From NCBI GenBank assembly GCA_006386115.1, contig VFIW01000003.1:434001-498000 (forward strand): a DNA stretch of 64,000 nt, given 5' to 3'. Under the pieces are notes generated by a model. It had not been told where the DNA came from. It did not search any database and worked only from the letters and a program-made list of their open reading frames with translations. Positions 34,201 to 45,671 of the stretch are shown one piece after another (position 1 is the first letter of the stretch; every line of letters starts with the position of its first letter). The translations under genes and the position numbers were made by a program. The DNA comes from Globisporangium splendens (Eukaryota > Oomycota > Peronosporomycetes > Pythiales > Pythiaceae).

Positions 34201-37200
34201 GCTGAGCTCTGACAAGAAGAAAAAAGACAAGACTCTGCAGAAGGTTGAAAACACGATGCGAGAGCGTCTTTTGAAGGATGATTTGCGAGTCGAGTCTATC
34301 GTTGGGTCGTACAAGTTTTCATCCCAGGTTGTCCGGTTCCTTCTTGGTGACGAACACAAGGACTTGGGTGCGTGCTTCGACTTTATGGAGGAAATGGTTG
34401 CCCAGCAATCCATTTTGAAGGGTTTGAACTTGAAAAACCTGCATCAGTGTCGCTCTGCTACAGCTGAACTGATGAAGGCTCTTTTGGAAGTCCCTAAAGG
34501 TACCGGAGACAACAGCATCAAGTTCCAGCGAGCGTTATACCGCGTCATCGATTGTGTTGAAGCTGTGCTAAACTGCATGAAGAAGGTTCTCGGAAAGCAA
34601 GAAGATTTGCTTCAAATCCTGAACGACACTCCGTTGAAACAAAACTCGTTCTTCTTCCCTGGTGGAGCGCAGACCTACGCGAATGTGCAGCTGCAAAAGC
34701 TGGTCAACTCGGACACTGCACTCGATATTGTGTCTCGCGCATACCAGTTGCTTACGGTGGACAACTTTGACGCTGAACCACGATCAGAAGAAGGTCGACG
34801 TCGTTTGCGTTTCTTCGCCAACTCTTTGTTCATGGATATGCCTGATGCGAGATCTATTCGAAAGATCAAATCCTTGACCGTGGCAACTCCATACTACAGT
34901 GAAATCGTGATGTACTCGATTAAAGAGCTGACTGCCCAAAATGAAGACAGCATCAAACAGCTGTACTATTTGAAGACAATCTACCCCTTCGAGTGGGAGA
35001 ATTTCCTAGAGCGTATTCAAGCGAAGGATATGGAAGAGGCTCTCAAGAAACACCCAGAAGAAATCCAGTTGTGGGCAAGTTACCGTGGTCAAACGTTGGC
35101 TCGTACTGTGCGAGGCATGATGTACAATGAAGACGCCATTCGATTCCTTCACTGGTTGGAAATTTGTGAAAACGAAGTGATGCATCAGTACGGATGCCCA
35201 TGCAACAAGTGCAAGCGCTTGGAAGAGATGGTTGCGCTGAAGTTCAACTACATTTGCACATGCCAAATCTACGGCAAGCAAAAGGCTGAGCAGCGCCAAC
35301 AAGCCCAAGATCTTGAGTATTTGCTTAAGAAGCACCCAAGTCTTCGCGTTGCGTATGTCGATGGACCGAAGAAGATGAAAGAAGGTCCGCCGAAGTACTA
35401 CTCGGTGTTGATTCGTGCTCAAGGTGACACTATCGCTGAAGTGTACCGTGTTGAGCTTCCAGGTGATCCGATCATTGGTGAAGGTAAGCCTGAGAACCAG
35501 AACCACGCTATTATTTTCTCCCGTGGCGAGTTCCTGCAGTGTATCGATATGAACCAAGATGGTTACCTCGAAGAGTCACTGAAGTTGCCGAATTTGCTGG
35601 CGACCTCGGATCTCCACACTGAGAAATGCCCGCTCACGATTATTGGTTTCCGTGAGCACGTTTTCACTGGTGGTGTGTCGAATCTTGCGAGTTTCATGTC
35701 CATCCAAGAACTGTCGTTCGTGTCGCTCGGTCAGCGTATGCTGGCTATCAACCATGTTCGTCAGCACTACGGTCACCCTGATATTTTCGACAAGATGTTT
35801 GCTATGGGCACTGGTGGTACTGCGAAGGCGTCGAAGGGCATCAACCTTTCAGAAGATATTTTCGCTGGTTTCAACTCTACTCTTCGCGGTGGTCGCGTGT
35901 CCCACGAAGAATTCATTCAGGTGGGCAAGGGTCGTGATGTCGGTATGCAACAACTGGTGCTCTTCGAGGCGAAGCTGTCGTCTGGTGCCGGCGAGTGTGT
36001 GATTTCTCGTGATGCGATGCGTATGGCGTCTCGTTTGGATTTCTTCCGTCTTCACTCGTGGTTCTATGGTAACCTGGGTTGGTACTTTACGCAGACGATG
36101 ACGGTCGTGGGCGTGTATTTCTTCATCTACGGCAAGGTGTACATGGCGTTGAGCGGCATGGACAGTTTCTTCTTGACACATGGTGGTCTTGGCATTGGTG
36201 GTACGTTGAACACGTCGTGGGCGTTCCAGTTCGGTTTCTTGCTGGTCGTTCCTGTTGTCGCAGTCGTCGGTGTGGAGCAGGGTTTCCGTCACGGTATCAC
36301 CTACTTGATTTGGAACTGTTTGACTCTCGGTCCATTGTTCTTCACTTTCCAGATGGGTACGCGTATGAACTACTTTGACCGCACTTTGGTTCATGGTGGT
36401 GCGAAGTACCGTGCTACGGGTCGTGGCTTTACGATCAAGCACGAGAAGTTTGCGGAGCTTTACCGCTTCTACGCGTTCAGCCACTTTTACCGCGCTGTTG
36501 AACTGGTGTTCTTGCTTCTGTGCTTCTACGCCTATGGAACATTCTCGTGGTGCAATTGCTCGTGGACGATTGACGCCAAGTTTTTCAACCAAATGAAACC
36601 GTCGGACTTGGACTGGACCACGCGTTGTTATGCCAACTACTACCAGACTTGCGTCTTGCCAACGAACCAGAACTACGGCATCATGTCGTACTCGCTGTGG
36701 ATTATTGCTGTTACGTGGCTGTGGGCTCCGTTTATTTTTAACCCAAGCGGTTTAGATTGGGACAAGCTCATCGAGGATTACAGTGACTGGCAAAACTGGC
36801 TCAAGACAACGAATGATTCCGCCCAGAGTTGGTCGGGTTGGTGGTCGGCCGAACTGGAATACTTGGAACACTCGTCTTGGGGCTCACGCATGGTCTCGAT
36901 TATTCGCAAGTCGCGCTTTTTGCTTCTCGCGTACGGAATTTACCTTCAACTGGCGTACAAGGCGTACTACAAGAGCCAAAACCTGCAGATCAAGAAGGGT
37001 GAGATGATGTCGTACGCATTGTCTGCGTTGATGATTGTCTTGGTCCTGCTCATGCTCTGCATCGGATACATGGCGAGTCGCATCAAGAAGAAGATGACGT
37101 TCAAGCAGAAGAAGCTTCGTAAGATGAAGTTTATGCTGTCGTGCTGTGGCTTGCTTTTGGCAGTCCTGAGCTTGATGTTCATCTCGTTCGTCAATTTGAT

Positions 37201-37519
37201 TGAGATCACGATTGTGATGCTCATCGCGACGTACTGGTTCTTGCAGGTGTGCATCTACCGCAATCAAACAAGCCACGTCGTTGTGCGTTCCTTGGCTCGC
37301 ATGTACGACCGCTGGGTGGGCTGGATCATCTTTGGTCCAATCCTGTTTGTGGCCATGTTCTTGCCGTTTATCTCTGCGTTCCAGCAACGTGTGATGTTCA
37401 ACAATGCGTTCACGGCGGGTCTTGAAGTGTCCAAGTTGTTTGCGAACGAAGCCGCGTCTTCGACGTCCAAGGTCGTGAAGGTCAAGCGTGTGCTCAAGAA
37501 GAAGAAGCGTGACGATTAG
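31296..37519 (+). CDS. 1,3-beta-glucan (callose-type) synthase A, apparent frameshift
   Basis: Two exons, 31296..31696 and 31782..37519, with a phase-2 intron placed exactly as in the downstream paralogue. An N-terminal MIT-like helical segment (about residues 20-105) precedes an FKS1 domain-1-like region and then the catalytic glucan synthase domain. That domain has RRRLRFFANSLFMDMP, LWASYRGQTLARTVRGMMY, QDGYLEESLKLPN, FTGGVSNLASFMSIQE and HSWFYGNLGWYFTQTM, flanked by two clusters of membrane helices. The enzyme uses UDP-glucose to make wall beta-1,3-glucan at the plasma membrane. Compared with the paralogue, two single T bases are missing in T runs at 31802-31805 and 31823-31825. As printed, exon 2 shifts frame and stops almost at once. 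With both counted the protein would be about 2046 aa, and the remaining 5.6 kb is fully open. A sequencing indel seems likelier than a true pseudogene. Confidence 0.85.
35631..36492 (+). repeat. near-identical tract shared with glucan synthase B
   Basis: This 862-bp stretch aligns without gaps to 43557-44418 (offset 7926) and contains perfect runs such as 35961-36158, identical at silent sites. Flanking parts of the two genes differ at many third positions, so the tract looks like gene conversion or a recent local exchange. Confidence 0.85.
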
Positions 37520-39251
37520 ATGCGCGGGACGTTTTTGCTTGAGCGATTGACAGAAGCCACCAAACGCTTCTTTCTTTACAAGTCGCTTGCGTGTTTGCAT
37601 ACGAAAGAATGATTGATTTCTCATCCATCGATCATCAAAGAACAGAAAATTTTAACCACAAAATACAATAAAAAAGTCATTGTGATGAATGAGAGTGCAT
37701 ATGAAAATTCCATTGCCGCTGCGGTGCTGTGCGTGCGAATGATGGATGATTCGTGCATCTCTCTCATGACAATGGTTTGCACATGTATCAACTATCCTCA
37801 CCATCTTGGTCTACACCGACCCCTTTGTCCGCAGAATATTGCTTGCGGCCAGCTGCGCATGCATTTCGTCGGCACAGATGCAATCCGAGTCCCCTTTGAC
37901 AAGGTCCTCGACGTGCAGATAATGCGAACAAAGCGTCGCGCGCAGCAAAATGTCCCATGGAGTTGGCGGCATGATCAGCAGACACGATGGACAACCAGCG
38001 TGCCGCAGTTCGCTCTCTCTCTTTCTCAGTGTGTATCTGTGACGTGCCGGCAGAGGGCGCGTCTGCAAATGGATCCATCGCGAGGTGGCGCGATCAAGAC
38101 AATGATGAGATCGGCCGGCATGCGCCGCTTTCGCATGAGCCGCGGCGCTCATTCCTTCCTTTTCCATCATCTCAGCGTCTGGAGAAATCAGTAACGGTGC
38201 GCATTCCGATAGGAGGTCGGAAGGAATGTGCGGGAAAACAATGGCTTGAGAGTCAGAACTGGTGCATAAATCAAGGCGAGTTACGCTAAAACGGAGCATG
38301 TCCCTCAAGCAGCAACAATAAAAAAGAACATGAACCAACCCTATCTGCTGTAAGCACAATTGCGCGATGGCATTGGAGTTTAGGGAAAGGGATAGGACTT
38401 AGCCATGCCAAAACTGACTCCGAACTTCCTCCTTGTGTAAAACCATCAATCACAAAAATAAAACTCAGCGGACACAATCAGGAGCGCACAATAACGTACG
38501 ACTCTGCCGCACCGTTGGGATTTGACGAGAAACGTCCACGGCAGAGGATTCTGTATTCCTAGAACCTTGCCTTCTGCGATTCTGAGGTTATCGCCATCGT
38601 ATTTCCTTCTGTTGAGATTTTTCGTTTGCTTGCTGGCATGAACACTCATATAGCACAGAGGTTTCGGAGATCATTATGAAGCAGAACCAGCGGTCCGACT
38701 GTCTGCCTTGGTCTGCTGACCGCCTACGTGTGTACAACATTTTGTAGTTTTTTTTGTGGGGGAGGGAGGGAAGGGCAAAATAATCCCTCCAGCATGCGCG
38801 TAAAAATGTTCACCGCATGTCGTGTGCAAGAACGCGGACAACGCGGCCATCATCGAGTGATATTGTGGGTCAAAAGCTGTCGCTCATTTTGTTGACACTG
38901 GCGAAAAAAGTAGAAAAAACGGGGAAAGAGGAGCAGAAACAGGTGACCGCTGGCGAACCCTGCCATTAGCCCGAACATCCAGTGCGGATTTTTGGCAGAG
39001 TCCCCTAGCCCTCTTCCAAAAGAGTGTTCACTTTTCTTCCTTAGCCCTCTTCCCCCCTCCCCTCACTGTGTGGTCCTCTCTTACACACACACTGGCGACC
39101 GCGTCGGTTGTTCGGCCGCGGAAACCCAGACACACGCGAAACTTCCCATTGGATCGTCGCTGCCAGTTTGCGCCAAGTCGAGTTTGCGGGAAACGAGGGA
39201 AGGAAACGCAGACACACGCCTGACGCAGTTCTGAAGGGAAGGGAGCACGAG
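37520..39251. other. spacer between tandem glucan synthases
   Basis: The 1.7 kb between the paralogues holds the 3' end of the first and the promoter of the second. Frames on both strands around 37613-38359 show no domain support. A small run of Gs (about 38757-38775) and AT-rich patches are the only visible features. Confidence 0.5.
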
Positions 39252-42200
39252 ATGGCGTCGCGACGTGCAAGCGGCTTGGGCGGCGAGCGCGAGGGATCGA
39301 TGGGGGGCTTCATGACGGAGGCGCTCGAGATGCAGCGGCAGATGTGCGACGAAGCCATGAACCTCGTGAAGGCCGGCATGGAGATGCAGAACGCGCAGCC
39401 GCCGAATCTGGCCGAGGCCGAGGCGCGGCTCTCGCGCGCCGTCGACATCATGGAGCAGGCGCTCGCGATCCGGTACGCGAGCGTCGAAGAGAAGGACGCC
39501 GCCGACCGCCTCAACAACAAGATGCTGCGGTACGTCAAGATGATCAAGAGCCAGCGCGGCAAGAATCAAGTGGGAAACGGCGCGAAACGCACCAGTCTCA
39601 AGCACAATATCCTCGAGATGGACGGCTTGCCCGAGATTTACACGCCGATCGTCCACCTGCTTACCAAGTAAGTCGACGGTTTACATGGTTGGGGATTGCT
39701 CGATGAAGTGATGTGGTGCTAACTAATTTACGGTTTTAATCCGTTTGTGTTGCTAGTTCGTCGCAACTGGGCGATATCTTTGAGAGCCTGAAGCGCACCT
39801 TTGGGTTCCAAGAGAGCAATGTCGCGAACCAGAAGGAGCACTTGATGCTGTTGCTGACCAACTTTAAGGAACAGGGCGGGGGTGACGACGACAAGAAAAA
39901 GAAGAAAAAGAAAAATGACACAAGCGCAGACGCCATCGAGGACTATTTGCGTCAGCGCGACCCGCAGCAGGAGATGGAGCTCGCGAACAAGGGCGTGCAG
40001 CGCTTCCACTCGCGCGTATTCAGCAACTACAAGAAGTGGTGCAAGTACGTTTCGCAGAAGCCGAAATTCAATTCGGATATACTGGTGGACATTGTGCTGT
40101 TCTTTCTTATTTGGGGTGAAGCCGGCAACTTCCGTCAGACTCCCGAGTGTCTATGTTTCCTCTTGCACACGATGCTGCCGCAAGTCTCGAGCGGCGGCAA
40201 CCGCGAGCCTGGTGATTTCTTGGCGTCGGTGATTCGTCCAATGTACGCTGAACTGAAGCGCGACAATGACAAGAAGACGTCGAAGGGCGCACGTGCGGCG
40301 CACAATGAAATCCGAAACTACGATGATTTCAACGAGTTCTTCTGGACGAAGAAGTGCTTGAAGTACGACCCGTACACGATCGGCGAAGCGTTTGCGACCG
40401 TTGATAAAAAGGGTCGACCAAAGATTGTGAAGAAGACGTACAACGAAACTCGCAGCTGGATGCGTGCGATCTTGTCGTTCCGCCGTATTTTCTTTTTCAA
40501 CTGCGCGTTGTTTTTGGCCGTGCTTGGGTTTTCCATCAACATGGTGCTGTTCTGTCCAGATTCGCCGATCATGTACGGTCCAGATATCCAACCAGTTGGC
40601 TCGACGGAGATCTTTTCCATTCTCGGCAAAGCGTACGCGAAGCCAACCCCGACGGAGGCGGAAGCAAATCCTGACATGGAGATTGATGACTCAGGATCGA
40701 CTGTGAAATGCTTGCTACCAAAACTTGCCACGTGTCTCGGAGTGGATCCGTACATTGAAGGGACGACGTTTGCCACGCTTCCTGTTGATTTCAAGCGACT
40801 TCTTGAAGTGGTTCCATTTTCGGACTGTCTGGAAAAGCAAGTCGGGCGTTGTCGGTGCTACCATAAGTTGCTTGACAACTGCTTTTCCCAGAAAGGAACG
40901 GCACAGAGCATTGCATCAAGTACAGACGAAACGATCACGACAGTCACCTACGACCAATCAACCTGTCTTCCTTCGTGGAAAAAGAATGCAGAAATGATTT
41001 TGGACAGCGAAGATGGCGGATACCTGAACTGCGACAAATGCAGTGTGGATGTGAACAGCTTGATTGAGAAGCCTACTCGCATCGTTGACCTGATGATGGG
41101 CTTGATCGATTTTGGTCGCAGTGACAAGGGTGTGCTCGCTATGGGAGGCGGCTTCGCTTTCCTGGGCTTGATCTTTGTTTGTGAGCTTCAGAATCGCTTT
41201 TTCTCTGGATTCGGGATGGGATTTGTGGGTCGATCGTTGCCAGTGCCGATGAAGACGTGGTGCCGCTACACTTGCTTTTGGCTTGGGCTGTACATGATCA
41301 AGCTTATCTTCGACTACCAGTTTGTTGTGAAGAGTCTGGTGGAAACGTCGCTTTTCATTTGGAACGCTGACGAGAACGACTACTTACAGTACTCTCACTT
41401 CATGATCCAGTTCTCGTTCCACAACATTCTGTACCTGTTGTTCCTGTGGGTTCCAGCGTGGATGGTGTTCCTGTACGATGCCCAGATCTTTTACGCGATC
41501 CTGTCGGTCATCTACGGGTCGTTTGCAGGGTTCAACCTTCGCATTGGTGAGCTGCGTTCGTTCCGAATTCTTCGTTTGACTTTCAAGTCGATTCCTGGTG
41601 TGTTCAACCGGAAGATTGTGCCGAACATTATGGAAGAACACGTGAAGGGCAAGAAGAAGAAGAACAAGAAGAAGACTGAAAAGGATGAGATGGCGATGCC
41701 TGTTCGTCGTTTTGAACGTATTTCGATGTCTCAAGGCGCGAAACCTTTGACTGTGAAGGCTCAGAAGTACAGTAGCTTGCTTGAACAGCGTGAAGATGAC
41801 GATGTGTACAACGAGTTGAAGACTCCAAATGGCGCAGATGAGGATGTGTCGTCGCAATCGAGCCGAGCATCGAACCTCGGATCGATCACGGGTGTATCTG
41901 GAGCAGAGTTCGAGCGCACGATTCCTTTTGCCATGGCATGGAACCGCTGTCTGTCAAGTCTGCGTGAAGCCGATGTGATTTCGGATCGTGAGTTGAATGT
42001 TCTGAGTTACTTGATTGATTCCAAGGATACTGTTGGACGGAAACTGTATCCTCCAGCTTTCCTTACGGCTGGTAAACTTGATGAATCGATCGACATTGTC
42101 ATGGAATGCTCGGCTCTGTACGAAAAGTTGAAGACGGACAAGAAGAAGAAGGACAAGGTGCTGCAAAAGATCGAAACGACCATGCGTGAGCGTCTGCTCA

Positions 42201-45200
42201 AGGATGATCTTCGCATTGAGTCGATTTTGGGCTCGTACAAGTTCTCGTCGCAAGTGTTGCGCATTCTTCTGGGCGAAGAACACCGAGAGCTTGACGAATG
42301 CTACGGGTTCATCGAGGAAGCTGCTGCTCAACAACAAATTCTCAAGGGTCTCAACCTCAACAATTTGTACCAGTGCCGTGCGGCGTGTGCGGAGCTGATG
42401 AAGTCTATTTTGGAAGTCCCAAAGAAGACTACCGAATCGAGCATCAAGTTCCAGCGAGCACTTTACAAGGTGATTGACTCGGTGGAATCTGTAATCAACT
42501 GCCTCAAGAAGGTTTTCTCGAAGCAGGAGAACCTTGTCCAGCTTCTCAATGACACACCGTTGAAGCCCAACTCATTTTTCTTTCCAGCGGATACCCAGCA
42601 CTATGCGAGTCTCCAATTGCAGAAGATTGTGAATGACGAGGCAGCTCTTGATATTGTTTCTCGAGCTTACCAGTTGTTGACTGTGGATAACTTTGATGCC
42701 GAACCACGATCAGATGAAGGTCGCAGACGTCTGCGATTCTTCGCCAACTCTCTTTTCATGGACATGCCTGAAGCCAAGCCTATCCGCAAGATCCGTTCGC
42801 TCACTGTGTCTACTCCGTACTACAATGAAATTGTGCTGTACTCGATCAAGGACTTGACGACCCAGAACGACGACTCGATTAAGCTGTTGTACTACTTACA
42901 GACCATTTATCCTTTCGAATGGGAGAATTTGTTGGAGCGTATCCAAGCAAAGGATATGGCAGAAGCTCTGAAGAAGAACCCAGAAGAAGTCCAGCTTTGG
43001 GCTAGTTACCGTGGCCAAACTCTGGCTCGTACAGCTCGTGGCATGATGTACAATGAAGACGCTGTGCGGTTCCTCCACTGGTTGGAAATCGGCGAAAACG
43101 AACCAATGCATCAAGCGAACTGTACATGCAACAAGTGTATGAAGCTGAACGAAATGGTGTCACTGAAGTTCAACTATGTTTGCACATGCCAAATCTACGG
43201 CAAGCAAAAGGATGAGCAGCGCCAACAAGCTCAAGATATTGACTTTTTGTTGAAGAAGCACCCGAACCTTCGTGTGGCGTATGTTGATGGACCGAAGAAG
43301 GTCAAAGATGGTCCGCCAAAGTTCTTCTCGGTGTTGATTCGTGCTTTGGAAGACAAAATCGTAGAGGTGTACCGTGTTGAGCTTCCAGGTGATCCGATCA
43401 TTGGTGAAGGTAAACCTGAGAACCAGAACCACGCTATTATCTTTTCTCGCGGCGAATTGCTCCAGTGTATCGATATGAACCAAGATGGTTACCTCGAAGA
43501 GTGCTTGAAGATGCCGAACCTGCTATCAACAATGGATCGACATACCGAAAAGCGTCCGCTCACGATTATTGGTTTCCGTGAGCACGTTTTCACTGGTGGT
43601 GTGTCGAATCTTGCGAGTTTCATGTCCATCCAAGAACTGTCGTTCGTGTCGCTCGGTCAGCGTATGCTGGCAATTTTCCACGTTCGTCAGCACTACGGTC
43701 ACCCTGATATTTTCGACAAGCTGTTTGCGATGTCTACGGGTGGTACTGCGAAGGCGTCGAAGGGCATCAACCTTTCAGAAGATATTTTCGCTGGTTTCAA
43801 CTCTACTCTTCGCGGTGGTCGCGTGTCCCACGAAGAATTCATTCAGGTGGGCAAGGGTCGTGATGTCGGTATGCAACAGCTGGCGCTCTTCGAGGCGAAG
43901 CTGTCGTCTGGTGCCGGCGAGTGTGTGATTTCTCGTGATGCGATGCGTATGGCGTCTCGTTTGGATTTCTTCCGTCTTCACTCGTGGTTCTATGGTAACC
44001 TGGGTTGGTACTTTACGCAGACGATGACGGTCGTGGGCGTGTATTTCTTCATCTACGGCAAGGTGTACATGGCGTTGAGCGGTATGGACAGCTACTTCTT
44101 GAGCCATGGTGGTCTTGGTATTGGTGGTACGTTGAACACGTCGTGGGCGTTCCAGTTCGGTTTCTTGCTGGTCGTTCCTGTTATTGCAGTCGTCGGTGTG
44201 GAGCAGGGTTTCCGCCACGGTCTTACGTATTTGCTGTGGAACTGTTTGACGCTTGGTCCGATCTTCTTCACTTTCCAGATGGGTACGCGTATGAACTACT
44301 TTGACCGCACTTTGGTTCATGGTGGTGCGAAGTACCGTGCTACGGGTCGTGGCTTTACGATCAAACACGAGAAGTTTGCGGAGCTTTACCGCTTCTACGC
44401 GTTCAGCCACTTTTACCGAGGTGTCGAGTTGCTGTTTTTGCTGCTTCTCTTCCTGATGTACGGAACGTTCTCGTGGTGCAACTGTTCGTGGAGATTGGAC
44501 GCGGATTTCTATAACAACGTCGAGCCAACTGATTTGGAGTGGAAGACGCGTTGTTACGCGAACCACTACCAGACGTGTGTGCTGCCAACGAACCAGAACT
44601 ACGGCATCATGTCTTTTTCGCTCTGGATCATTGCTGCGACGTGGATGTGGGCGCCGTTCTTCTTCAACCCAAGTGGTCTTGACTGGGACAAGATTATCGA
44701 GGACTACAACGACTGGCAAAACTGGCTCAAGACAACGAATGATTCGGCCGAGAGTTGGTTCGGTTGGTGGTCAAACGAACTGGAGTACTTGGAGCACACG
44801 ACCACTGGCGCTCGTTTTGTCACGATTGTTCGCAAGTCGCGTTTCCTGGCCATCGCGGTCGGCATGTACTTGCAGCTTGCGTACAAGGCGTACTTTGAGA
44901 ACCGAAACCGTGTGATCACGTCGAATGATGACATGAAGACGTACATCCTCTCTGGGGCAATCGTTGCCTTTTTCTTGTTCATGTTCTGCTGTGGGTACAT
45001 TGCGAGTCGCGTGACGAAGAAGATGTCGATGAAGCAGCGCAAGTTGCGAAAGATGAAGTTTGTGATTGCGTGCTGCTGCATGCTCATTGCTCTTCTCTGT
45101 CTGACGTTCCTGACGATTGTGAACGTGTTCGAGTTCATCGTGCTGGTGCTCGTGGCTGTGTACTGGTTTATGCAAATGACGATTTTGCGTCTGCAGTACC

Positions 45201-45442
45201 ACCACATCGTGGTGCGCGCGTTGGCTCGCGCGTACGACCGTGCTGTCGGCTGGATCGTGTTTGGACCGATCATGTTTGTGTCCATGTTCCTGCCGTTCAT
45301 CTCGTCGTTCCAGCAGCGCGTCATGTTCAACAATGCGTTCACGTCTGGTCTGGAAGTGTCGAAGCTGTTTTCGCACGATGTGGCTCCGACCCAGGTCGTC
45401 AAGGTGAAGCGCGTGTCAAAGAAGAAGAAGCGTGATGACTAA
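39252..45442 (+). CDS. 1,3-beta-glucan (callose-type) synthase B
   Basis: Two exons, join(39252..39667, 39757..45442), 2033 aa, intact. The start is MASRRASGLG; an in-frame extension upstream opens only at TTG. It is collinear with the upstream paralogue: MIT-like N-terminus (about 22-107), the phase-2 intron after HLLTK, FKS1 domain-1-like region from about residue 210, a membrane block, a Lys-rich cytosolic linker, then the glucan synthase domain from about residue 1128 and a C-terminal membrane block. Both proteins end in VKVKRV.KKKKRDD, a basic tail that may act in membrane retention or protein binding. The same catalytic motifs are present, so it is presumably active. Head-to-tail duplication with a shared intron shows common origin. 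Differences concentrate in the extracellular loop near residues 370-540, which keeps conserved cysteines. Confidence 0.95.
43557..44418 (+). repeat. near-identical tract shared with glucan synthase A
   Basis: Partner of 35631-36492. A handful of clustered replacement differences (for example around 43675 and 44095) interrupt otherwise silent-site-identical sequence, consistent with more than one exchange tract. Confidence 0.85.
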
Positions 45443-45671
45443 GCAAGCAGAGGAAGAAGAAAAGACTGAACATCACTTGATTGATTGTACCTACTTAGAT
45501 CCACCACCCCACATTTATTTGGACATCTCTCTTTTTTTTTGTTTCATTTAAAAAACAAGTTTGTTTACATTTTGAGCGAGCGCGGGTTTTCAATTGTGCC
45601 TGCATGTTTCCTGCTCAACTGTGTGTGGCTGAAGCGACTGCCGGTACAAGCACATGAAGAAAGCTGAAGAC
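45443..45671. other. convergent 3' spacer
   Basis: The 229 bp between the stops of glucan synthase B and the minus-strand SAPS gene includes a T9 run near 45532. No gene is present. Confidence 0.5.

Noticed and set aside
37613..38359. Overlapping frames on both strands between the glucan synthases (193 aa plus, 182 aa minus)
   Set aside because: They lie opposite each other with no recognisable domain. The minus frame has a short plausible segment (MPPTPWDILLRATLC) but no supporting splice model.
39108..39251. Upstream extension of glucan synthase B
   Set aside because: It opens at TTG, and the ATG at 39252 matches the position of the start in paralogue A relative to the MIT-like segment.
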